A stretch of 19,834 bases of DNA from Neisseriales bacterium (GTDB taxonomy: Bacteria; Pseudomonadota; Gammaproteobacteria; Burkholderiales; UBA11063): contig SSGY01000114.1 of the NCBI GenBank assembly GCA_008017145.1, positions 1-19,834 on the forward strand. Reading direction: 5' to 3'. Both the position numbers and the translations under genes were made by a program. Of the stretch, positions 13,903-19,659 are shown one piece after another. A model generated the notes under the pieces. It did not search any database. It was not told the origin of the DNA and saw only the letters and a program-made list of their open reading frames with translations. Within the stretch, counting starts at the first letter, position 1. Each line of letters opens with the position of its first letter.

Positions 13903-14216
13903 GCTGCCCCGTCTGGTTCAAAATTGGCAAGCTCCAAAGCTATGGCGCTATCTAAATCACCAGTGCAATGCTTGAGGTATCCCAGCCAAATATAACGACT
14001 ACGGACATAATAAACTGGATGGATACTATTTAGTACCCGCACTAAGCCACTTATATCGTCATATGCTAAACTGATATACTCTTGCCCCTCCTCAGAGCGC
14101 AACCACTCCAATGGTTGTAAAATGTTGGGATTCTCATTGTTGCGGTAAACTTCCGATAAATTATAATCAGTGTTGAAGTTCACGCCCAAGGTTACATTAG
14201 TATTATTGATTTTCAT
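13899..14216 (-). CDS. Small KilA-N-like regulator, copy C
   Basis: A 105-residue protein sharing the pattern of the two left-end genes: YNLSEVYRNN, P-LEWLRSEEGQEYI, then YYVRSRYIWLGYLKHCTGDLDSAIALEL. The middle part differs more (no TGQ or HFTL). The domain is short compared with a usual KilA-N region, so the call is a proposal. GGGGG lies about 6 nt before the ATG, directly after the Rha gene's stop (gap 9 nt), and the stop overlaps the primase start. It therefore couples a regulator gene to the replication module, suggesting that regulator and primase levels are tied. Confidence 0.6.
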   Translation of the reverse strand: MKINNTNVTLGVNFNTDYNLSEVYRNNENPNILQPLEWLRSEEGQEYISLAYDDISGLVRVLNSIHPVYYVRSRYIWLGYLKHCTGDLDSAIALELANFEPDGAA

Positions 14217-14225
14217 GATTACCCC

Positions 14226-14963
14226 CTACGCTACACGAGGTAAAAACAAGCTATTGGCAACTAGTTTTAAGGCGCTCCCTGCGTTGTCTATTGCTCTTAG
14301 TATTTGAGCATCATCGATCACCTCAACATTGTATAGCGCGTGTTCTGCCATATTCTGAATGGTTGTAACTAACCCCAGCTCATGCCTATTGAGATAATCG
14401 CGGACTGTCTTATGCTTAGGAATGTTGCGCTCTTTACGTAATGCCTGCGCGGTCTTACCTAATGCAGCTTTGTAAATTGCCTGCTGCAGATTGATATAAC
14501 CTTGGCTCTCATGGCTCTTACCGCAATAATCCAGCGCTTGCGTAAATAGCTCCGTCATGCTTTTAGTTACAATCTTGCCTGCGCTTCGCTGTGATTGCCA
14601 TTCTGCATTTTTACGATTAATAAGCAATTCTTTGAGTTGATAAAACCGCTTAGTTAAATTGAGCTTAAATCTGACAATTTCAGGAGTAATGTTCCTGAAT
14701 AATGTGTACAAAAACATTGTGTGCTGTTCAGTAAGCAATGCATAAATGGTCGGGCTTCCTTGTGGATTAAGTGAACTTTGAAAGTTCACTTGTTCAAGCT
14801 CTTCAAATTCACTTTGATATTTCCTGACCAAGCGAATAACTACCCGATGAGATAATTTAGTATGTTTGGCAATTTCCAGAGTGCTAACCCGTGGATTATT
14901 ACCAGTGTTTATAAGTTCAATTTGAGTTACTGAGTTTTGACGATTGATAACTGATCTACTCAT
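14226..14963 (-). CDS. Rha-type phage regulatory protein
   Basis: A 245-residue protein. Residues 24-55 give VSTLEIAKHTKLSHRVVIRLVRKY, the helix-turn-helix typical of phage Rha regulators (S-x-x-IA, then H-x-V-x-R). It is followed by a beta segment and YALLTEQHTMFLYTLFRN and a helix-rich KLNLTKRFYQLKELL, as in Rha. The C-terminal half has an antirepressor-like or DNA-binding helical region (KAALGKTAQALRKERNIPKHKTVRDYLNRHELG). Rha proteins interfere with lysogeny or host functions in lambdoid phages and satellites. GGGAG precedes the ATG, and only 2 nt separate it from the upstream 251-aa gene's stop, so the three or four genes here are one operon. Confidence 0.75.
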   Translation of the reverse strand: MSRSVINRQNSVTQIELINTGNNPRVSTLEIAKHTKLSHRVVIRLVRKYQSEFEELEQVNFQSSLNPQGSPTIYALLTEQHTMFLYTLFRNITPEIVRFKLNLTKRFYQLKELLINRKNAEWQSQRSAGKIVTKSMTELFTQALDYCGKSHESQGYINLQQAIYKAALGKTAQALRKERNIPKHKTVRDYLNRHELGLVTTIQNMAEHALYNVEVIDDAQILRAIDNAGSALKLVANSLFLPRVA

Positions 14964-14965
14964 GA

Positions 14966-15721
14966 TTAGTTTACTCCCTTAATGGTATTGCCAAGATTAG
15001 CAAATTCAGGACAATGACTAAACCAATAGCCTCGGTGTATCTCTTCAAGGTTATCCGCGGTTGCGTTCTCTTGCATCAGAGTTAGGTATTGCTGCCAAAT
15101 TGGCAATAGGTTAGGGTTCTCAAATTGGTTATTCTCTACCAGTAAAGAATAGGCACGAAATACCAACTCAAAAAACTCAATATGCTCAAGCTTGAAATAA
15201 AGCTCTACATTAATCGGATTTTCTTCCCTGTCTGGTCGTTCCATTTCGCCACGTTTATTCACCATGTAAATAGGCACTAAATCATCATGTATAAACGATT
15301 CAAGGCTAATTTCATCAGTCGTAAAGGCTTGCCGTTTTGGATTGCTTGCCACTACATAAAGCGCTGTAGCTGGGTAGCAATGAACATCTAACGTTGAACA
15401 GTTATCAGTTAAAAAAGAGGCTAATAAATTATCTGAGTTATCGCCATTAACCCCGATAAACTCTAGCCATTGATATAGTGGGATTAACATTTGGCGACGG
15501 TCGTCCTCTGGGTTCTTATTCTTGAATGAGTCCTCAAGGTCACGAAAGAACAACATATTAAACTGCTGTCCTTGAAATTGATCGGTGAATCTTCTCACCA
15601 TCCACCAACGGCGTGGGCTGGATTCCTGTAACTTGTCTTGTAGGTAAGCTAAATAATTGGTAAAGTTACCATCATTTGGGGCGATTGTTGGAGTGTTGAA
15701 ATTAGTTGTATTGTTTTGCAC
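14966..15721 (-). CDS. Unknown 251-aa element protein, GTG start
   Basis: A 251-residue soluble protein with no recognised domain. Features are RRWWMVRRFTDQFQGQ (residues about 36-51), LIPLYQWLEFIGVNG, HDDLVPIYMVNKRGEMERPDREENP and an aromatic/acidic C-terminus (EEIHRGYWFSHCPEF). The start is a GTG (15719-15721); the next in-frame ATG is residue 41, and no good ribosome site is seen. The GTG lies directly at the foot of a hairpin (15722-15753) that would hide the start region in the mRNA. This, and a complementary segment in the leader, suggests post-transcriptional control. It heads the operon with the Rha gene, KilA-N copy C and the primase. Confidence 0.7.
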   Translation of the reverse strand: MQNNTTNFNTPTIAPNDGNFTNYLAYLQDKLQESSPRRWWMVRRFTDQFQGQQFNMLFFRDLEDSFKNKNPEDDRRQMLIPLYQWLEFIGVNGDNSDNLLASFLTDNCSTLDVHCYPATALYVVASNPKRQAFTTDEISLESFIHDDLVPIYMVNKRGEMERPDREENPINVELYFKLEHIEFFELVFRAYSLLVENNQFENPNLLPIWQQYLTLMQENATADNLEEIHRGYWFSHCPEFANLGNTIKGVN

Positions 15722-15753
15722 GGTAAAATACTTTCATAAAAATAGTATTTACC
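15722..15753 (-). promoter_or_regulatory. Hairpin at the translation start of the 251-aa gene
   Basis: On the minus strand GGTAAATACT (15744-15753) pairs with AGTATTTTACC (15722-15732, one bulged base), immediately before the GTG codon. CGTGGTA, partly in this hairpin (15750-15756), is complementary to TACCACG further upstream in the leader (15818-15824), allowing an alternative fold or a trans pairing. Confidence 0.5.
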
Positions 15754-15817
15754 ACGCTTACATGGGCTTGAGATTATACCTAGATAAATGGTACAATCGC
15801 GTTACCTCGTGTAAAAA

Positions 15818-15876
15818 CGTGGTAGCTTACGCATAAAGCCGTCTATGTGATCGGTCGCCAAACTTCACACATAGAC
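15818..15876 (-). ncRNA. Structured leader with an immunity-type loop
   Basis: Minus-strand RNA: a perfect 9-bp stem GTCTATGTG/CACATAGAC (arms 15841-15849 and 15868-15876), then ACGGCUUUAUGCGU, a short ACG/CGU stem exposing CUUUAUG, then UACCACG. The 12-nt motif CGCATAAAG(C/T)CG on the plus strand (15830-15841 here, 7421-7432 at the left locus) is shared with the candidate CI RNA. UACCACG can pair with CGUGGUA near the next gene's start. A second C4/CI-like RNA is proposed, less certain than the left one because no long complementary site was found nearby. Confidence 0.45.
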
Positions 15877-15889
15877 AGTTTATAAAATG

Positions 15890-15920
15890 GAGCTGTTATA
15901 ATGTCTAGTTATAACGGCTC
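15890..15920. terminator. Hairpin after the AlpA-like gene
   Basis: GAGCTGTTATAA (15890-15901) faces TTATAACGGCTC (15909-15920) around a 7-nt loop; 12 pairs with one wobble on the plus strand, one mismatch on the minus strand. It is followed by CATTTTAT on the minus side. It lies 9 nt past the AlpA-like stop, so it is probably that gene's terminator, incomplete enough to allow some read-through. Confidence 0.5.
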
Positions 15921-15928
15921 TTCTCATT

Positions 15929-16132
15929 TTAGGCACATTGTTGTAACCCCTCTAAATATTTAATAATATCTGACTTCCAAAACACCGTTATACCTCCAGA
16001 TAACTGCATCGGTTTTACACCACTTTCACGTACCCATTTGTAATAGGTATTGATTGATTTAAACCTCAACATACCCATAACCTCCTTACGCTTCAATAAT
16101 GAATCATTATCGCGGTTTACGCTTGTTTGCAT
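15929..16132 (-). CDS. AlpA-family transcriptional regulator/excisionase
   Basis: A 67-residue protein from the ATG at 16130-16132, which has AAGGA 9 nt upstream. An upstream ATG at 16150 lacks a ribosome site. The body SLLKRKEVMGMLRFKSINTYYKWVRESGV, then P-x-x-L-S-GG-ITVFWKSDIIKYLEG, is the winged-helix pattern of the AlpA/MerR-like excisionase family: 'l.rkev...lg.s.stiYrwi..g.fP..i.lg...v.W...eI..wl'. Such proteins activate integrase expression and excision of P4-like elements. Position next to the terminal integrase, with a strong 36-bp palindrome about 100 nt upstream, supports this. It probably controls the switch between integrated and excised states. Confidence 0.85.
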   Translation of the reverse strand: MQTSVNRDNDSLLKRKEVMGMLRFKSINTYYKWVRESGVKPMQLSGGITVFWKSDIIKYLEGLQQCA

Positions 16133-16228
16133 TGTTATGATTCCTTTCATCTTTAAAAATGCTTTGTGTGTTAAATTTTTTCATTACTGGCGGAATCGTA
16201 TCATACTTATATTTTATAGTCAAACAAT

Positions 16229-16264
16229 ACAATGATGTTAGTTAGCACTAACTAACATCATTGT
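16229..16264. repeat. 36-bp palindrome with 17-bp perfect arms
   Basis: ACAATGATGTTAGTTAG (16229-16245), CA, CTAACTAACATCATTGT (16248-16264). The arms are fully complementary with only 2 nt between them, so a dimeric protein site or cruciform is more likely than an RNA hairpin. No T run follows. Within each arm GTTAG is repeated in tandem. Confidence 0.7.
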
Positions 16265-16449
16265 GTATTAATTACACTCACCAATTGACTGTACAATGAA
16301 AATATAACCATAGCATAATCCTACATAGCAATATAACCATAAGTGCAACATTAAAACTGAATTTGACCTTAAAAAATAATCAACAAAAAAATATGTAATC
16401 AACACAAAGTGTTATATGCAAGTCAGGATTAATTGATGTATATCAGTAT

Positions 16450-16481
16450 GTTATGTTGCTTGTGTAGCCAAGCAACATAAC
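16450..16481. repeat. 13-bp perfect stem-loop
   Basis: GTTATGTTGCTTG (16450-16462), loop TGTAGC, CAAGCAACATAAC (16469-16481), about 75 nt past the integrase stop. No T run on either strand, so it is not a classic terminator, but it may protect the integrase mRNA 3' end or bind a protein. Confidence 0.55.
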
Positions 16482-16555
16482 TGTAACTAATAAACTCATG
16501 AGAAAATACCACAAAAAAATATCTACTTATTTTTGAAAAATTGTAAGTTTAATCG

Positions 16556-17797
16556 CTATACCACCACCAATAAATTGTAAACGTCAAGTTCAGGCTCAAT
16601 CAAACTATCAACCTTATCCGCTATCCAATCCAGTACAGCACGCTTGCGGTTTAAATACGTAGCATTGTTATTATAGTGCTTTTCTACTCCTGATCGGGTT
16701 TCATGCCCTAGCGCCATTTCAATATCAATAGGCGCAAATAATTCTGATTCATTGGCTAAGGTTGATAACACTCTGCGGAAGTCATGAGGACTTATTCTGT
16801 CCTTGCGCTCACGGCTTTTATTAAATTCTAGGCTATCCAATACCTCATTAAAGAAATTCTTGCTCACTGGCTTATTAATTGGTGTACCTTTACCATTCAT
16901 AATATATTTGCCCTTGGTTGCTTTATATAACCGCTGTAGTATCGTTATTGCTTGATTGCTCAACGGCAATTTATTAATCCGTTTGGTTTTTAATTGATAG
17001 TTATTGAAAATTTTATTGTCAAAGTCGATCATATCCCAAGTTGCATTATATAGCTCTGATTTTCTAACGCCCAAGATAATGGCAAGGTGAACATAGTATT
17101 TGACATTGTTAGTCATATTCGCTGAGTATAGATCATTAAGGAATTGCTTTAGTTCATTGGGTGTAAGATGTAGATTGTTTGATTGCGCTGTTTTAGGTGT
17201 GTAGTACGTATCAAGATTTTCGGCAGTGTTCTTAATAATCAGCTCTTGCTTAATAGCAGCTTTAAATAACTGATTAAGCTTTACCCTAAAGCGGTTTGCC
17301 ATAGCTAACTTACCATCATCAATATATGTCTTTAGCAGCTTGCTATAAATCATTTGAGTGGTTATATCTTGAATCTTGGAATTACCCAGAATATCTTTAA
17401 CTATGCCAAGTAAGTAGATATTTGCTTGCTTGGTGCTTTCAGCTTGGTTATTTAACAGTGAGGCATTACTAAGGTAAATATCTATAAAATCAGCTAATAG
17501 TAGATTTTTACGCGCAAGCTCTTTTTTTTCTTGGTTGGGATTGATACCAGCATCACGTTTTGATTGCATTTCATGGGCTTTGGCAACTGCAGTATTAACG
17601 TTTAAATGAGGATGCTTGCCAAGCGTAACCCAAGTAAATTTACCTTGTAGATAGGTTTTAAATCTGAATGTACATTTACCGGACTTAGTAACCCATAGAT
17701 AGAGGTTAGGAATATGCAGCTTTATCTGCACAGCTTGATCGTGTTTTTTTAGATAGTACTGTTTATCAATATCAGTACTTGTTAGTTTAATCGCCAA
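16556..17797 (-). CDS. Tyrosine-recombinase integrase at the right end of the element
   Basis: A 413-residue P4-type integrase. The N-terminal DUF4102-like domain reads LWVTKSGKCTFRFKTYLQGKFTWVTLGKHPHL in outline (residues about 33-65). Core-binding residues are around 105-200. The catalytic residues are R245 (VRKSEL), K272, H338-x-x-R341 (HDFRRV), H365 (LGHE) and Y375 (VEKHY). All are present, so it is probably active. The start is a TTG (17795-17797) behind GGGTG; no in-frame ATG is closer than residue 77. Its 5' end is about 165 nt from the right att and it reads inward, the usual place of the integrase that performs insertion. It is therefore the likely enzyme for the VOC-gene site. Confidence 0.94.
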   Translation of the reverse strand: MAIKLTSTDIDKQYYLKKHDQAVQIKLHIPNLYLWVTKSGKCTFRFKTYLQGKFTWVTLGKHPHLNVNTAVAKAHEMQSKRDAGINPNQEKKELARKNLLLADFIDIYLSNASLLNNQAESTKQANIYLLGIVKDILGNSKIQDITTQMIYSKLLKTYIDDGKLAMANRFRVKLNQLFKAAIKQELIIKNTAENLDTYYTPKTAQSNNLHLTPNELKQFLNDLYSANMTNNVKYYVHLAIILGVRKSELYNATWDMIDFDNKIFNNYQLKTKRINKLPLSNQAITILQRLYKATKGKYIMNGKGTPINKPVSKNFFNEVLDSLEFNKSRERKDRISPHDFRRVLSTLANESELFAPIDIEMALGHETRSGVEKHYNNNATYLNRKRAVLDWIADKVDSLIEPELDVYNLLVVV

Positions 17798-17847
17798 AGG
17801 AATACACCCATATTAAAATCATTCAATATAGATGTATTATAAATCAT

Positions 17848-17864
17848 AGACTACATTTTAGTCT
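17848..17864. repeat. Palindrome near right att, candidate arm site
   Basis: AGACTACATTTTAGTCT differs from the left-end palindrome at 6040-6056 by one base. TTAGTCTAA also appears at 17858-17866 and again at 17950-17958, just outside the att repeat. They lie between the integrase start and the crossover region, fitting arm-type sites. Confidence 0.5.
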
Positions 17865-17961
17865 AAATATTTTGACTATTTATGCAATTGGATGTTTTGT
17901 TTTAATACTGTTGTTATCGTATAGTGCTTGTAAAATAAAGCTTTTTGCATTAGTCTAAACT

Positions 17962-18001
17962 TGCTTGATTATATACTGGGTTTATCATGATTAAACATCC
18001 A
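17962..18001. repeat. Right attachment site repeat (att)
   Basis: The 40-nt partner of 5943-5982, with three differences, lying over the last codons and stop of the VOC-protein gene (stop at 17969-17971). Confidence 0.88.
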
Positions 18002-18415
18002 ACGAATCCCAAAACTATCTGCTAAGATCCCAAAGCGCGCACCCCAAAAAGTGTCTTGTAATGGCATAATAATTTTACGCGCATTTTGTGCTAATATATC
18101 AAATACACGCTGCTGCTCTTCAGCAGTTTTAAAATCAAGACTTAAAGATATTGGGCTTCCTGATGGAACAATCTTCGGCACGCTACAGCAGTGCTCGCCT
18201 TCATCTATAACATCTGAGACCATAAGCACCAAATCAGGCGCTTTAAATGTAGCATGCATAATTTTAGTATGCCATTCTACTGGAAGCTGTTTACATAACT
18301 CTTCATTTTCACTATATAAATGAATCTCTTCTACCTCACCACCAAAAGCTTTAGTGTATAACTCTAATGCTTCACTCGCAGTACCAGCAAAATTTATATA
18401 CGGAACTAATTGCAT
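17969..18415 (-). CDS. VOC-superfamily (PhnB/YjdN-like) protein, att target gene
   Basis: A 148-residue protein of the VOC (glyoxalase/bleomycin-resistance fold) superfamily. It has the PhnB-like opening LVPYINFAGTASEALELYTKAFGGEVEE, HATFKAPDLVLMVSD, SISLSLDFKTAEEQQRVFDILA, then QDTFWGARFGILADSFGIRWMFNHD. The motif 'fwG.rfG...D.fGi.W' is the usual C-terminal signature. Function of this group is mostly unknown; metal-binding residues are not certain. AGGAGAG is 6 nt before the ATG, and gshB ends 18 nt upstream, so the pair is probably one operon. The last ten codons and the stop lie in the att repeat, so the element inserted here and kept the frame; the present C-terminus (PSI) may differ from the original (PSA in the left copy). 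Confidence 0.85.
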   Translation of the reverse strand: MQLVPYINFAGTASEALELYTKAFGGEVEEIHLYSENEELCKQLPVEWHTKIMHATFKAPDLVLMVSDVIDEGEHCCSVPKIVPSGSPISLSLDFKTAEEQQRVFDILAQNARKIIMPLQDTFWGARFGILADSFGIRWMFNHDKPSI

Positions 18416-18433
18416 AATTTCTCTCCTGAAGAT

Positions 18434-19387
18434 TTAAATATTTCTTAAAATCAACTCAGCAACATTAACTCCCGCTTGTTGATATATCTGTTGCATTGCC
18501 GTCGGACTAGTAAGATTAACTTCAGTTAAACATTTACCAATAACATCGATTCCAGCCACAACTACCCCATGTTCTTTCGCCCACTGAGCTACGGTATTGG
18601 CAATTCGATAACCATCTTCATTCAGAGGATGCACTTCACCACGACCACCAACGGCTAAATTACCGCGAATTTGCCCATCTTGAGGAATACGATATAAGCA
18701 GTGATCAACAACTTCACCATTAATGATAAAAATTCGTTTATCACCATAAATAACTTCAGGAATAAATTTCTGCACCATAATCGTTTGACTAAAATAATTG
18801 GTAAGGTTTTCCAAAATTGCGCCTTGATTAGGATCGTCATTCGCAATACGAAACACTCCACGTCCCGCCATCATATCAATTGGTTTGGCAACACATACTC
18901 CATGCTGTTTAATAAACTCCAGAATAACTTGCTTATTTTTACTTACCAAGGTTGGCGTAATTAATTCTGGAAAGTTTAATATCGTTAATTTCTCATTAAA
19001 ATTACGCAAAATACCCGGACGATTGATAACTTTAACTCCAGCACGTTCAGCTAGCTCTAAAAGCTGAGTAAGGTAATAATACTCCATATTAAACGGTGGG
19101 TCATTTCGTACCAAAATAGCATCAAAATGTTTTAAATTAACACCTTCCAAGCGCTCAACTACTTTAAACCAATCCATTGTGCTATATATTTGTGCAACCC
19201 CATGAGTTAATTCAAGCTCACTGATATTTGCCAATGCCTGATCATTCAAACCATATATATCACCCGGCGAACAATAGCTTATTTGATATTGCAAATCTTG
19301 TGCAGTTAACATTAGTAAATAAGTTGAATCGCCATAAATGTTAAATTTTTCCAGAGGATCGGCAATTATTAATATTTTTTTAGTCAA
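18434..19387 (-). CDS. gshB: Glutathione synthetase
   Basis: GshB joins glycine to gamma-glutamylcysteine using ATP, the second step of glutathione synthesis, in the cytoplasm. The 317-residue length matches E. coli GshB (316). Motifs are the N-terminal ADPLEKFNIYGDST (family 'DP...i....DsT'), VRNDPPFN (93-100), VINRP, the ATP-grasp loop KPIDMMAGRGVFR (168-180), GNLAVGGRGE (242-251) and the Mg-binding EVNLTSPT (289-296). The start is a TTG (19385-19387) with GGAAG 6 nt upstream; no nearby ATG is in frame. Two TATAAT-like boxes lie just upstream. gshA is not in the window. It is followed by the VOC gene. Confidence 0.96.
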   Translation of the reverse strand: MTKKILIIADPLEKFNIYGDSTYLLMLTAQDLQYQISYCSPGDIYGLNDQALANISELELTHGVAQIYSTMDWFKVVERLEGVNLKHFDAILVRNDPPFNMEYYYLTQLLELAERAGVKVINRPGILRNFNEKLTILNFPELITPTLVSKNKQVILEFIKQHGVCVAKPIDMMAGRGVFRIANDDPNQGAILENLTNYFSQTIMVQKFIPEVIYGDKRIFIINGEVVDHCLYRIPQDGQIRGNLAVGGRGEVHPLNEDGYRIANTVAQWAKEHGVVVAGIDVIGKCLTEVNLTSPTAMQQIYQQAGVNVAELILRNI

Positions 19388-19408
19388 TGTTATCTTCCTT
19401 TTTATTTC

Positions 19409-19426
19409 ATTATAAGCTGAATTATA
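19409..19426 (-). promoter_or_regulatory. Candidate gshB promoter -10 boxes
   Basis: On the minus strand TATAAT occurs at 19421-19426 and again at 19409-19414. The first is better spaced from the ribosome site. The -35 is unclear; a TTGACA is present farther up (about 19491) but not at a usual distance. Confidence 0.4.
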
Positions 19427-19540
19427 GCGCAGTCTATATTTCTATACACAAAGTATTTGTTTTTGGCGGTAAATGTAATTAGACAGATTATGTCAATGCT
19501 GCTTAGCCGTTTAAGTCTAAATTATGCTACAATAACGCAA

Positions 19541-19581
19541 TAGTATATCAACTTAATAGTATATCAACTTAATAGTATATT
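19541..19581. repeat. 16-bp tandem repeat, 2.5 copies
   Basis: TAGTATATCAACTTAA at 19541-19556 and 19557-19572, followed by a partial third copy TAGTATATT from 19573. It directly precedes the probable left end of the IS30-type element, so it may be target DNA multiplied by insertion or a pre-existing hotspot. Confidence 0.7.
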
Positions 19582-19628
19582 GCATCCGCTGGTGTCTAAT
19601 GCACCATACATGTAATTAAGTTTTGAGC

Positions 19629-19634
19629 TATAAT
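19629..19634 (+). promoter_or_regulatory. -10 box for the IS30-type transposase
   Basis: TATAAT at 19629-19634 is 25 nt before the transposase ATG. The sequence 17 nt upstream is a poor -35. Confidence 0.4.
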
Positions 19635-19659
19635 TTGTACTAAAAATTGGAGTTAAATT

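Larger units (their letters stand above)
16151..16555. promoter_or_regulatory. Regulatory region between AlpA-like gene and terminal integrase
   Basis: No gene is visible in these 405 bp. It holds a 36-bp palindrome (16229-16264), an 11-bp direct repeat ATATAACCATA (16302-16312 and 16331-16341, 29 nt apart) and a 13-bp perfect hairpin (16450-16481). These are good candidates for operators of the AlpA-like gene and for recombination-factor sites. No clear -10/-35 pair was identified. Confidence 0.45.
5943..18001. mobile_element. Integrated P4-like satellite/replicating integrative element
   Basis: About 12.1 kb bounded by 40-bp direct repeats, with all genes on the minus strand. It holds two tyrosine integrases, an AlpA-like regulator, Rha- and KilA-N-type regulators, TOPRIM primase, a DUF927-type helicase, an iteron cluster and an RNA-immunity-like leader. 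No structural, packaging, conjugation or lysis gene was recognised. That gene set fits a satellite of the P4 kind, or a related self-replicating island that would need a helper for transfer. Insertion is at the 3' end of a VOC-protein gene, whose last codons are duplicated at the far end. Confidence 0.85.

Noticed and set aside
15704..15739. 11-codon leader ORF (MKVFYRAKQYN) overlapping the GTG start
   Set aside because: No ribosome site and no other support, although a coupling role like icd in the P1 ant operon was considered.
5983..17961. A third att copy that would mark two tandem elements
   Set aside because: No further match to the att core was found by eye between the two borders; only the outer pair is supported.
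18051..18323. 90-codon plus-strand frame opposite the VOC gene
   Set aside because: Antisense to a clear VOC-family protein; no start signals.
19541..19581. Possible CRISPR-like repeat
   Set aside because: Copies are directly adjacent with no spacers, only 2.5 units and no cas genes.
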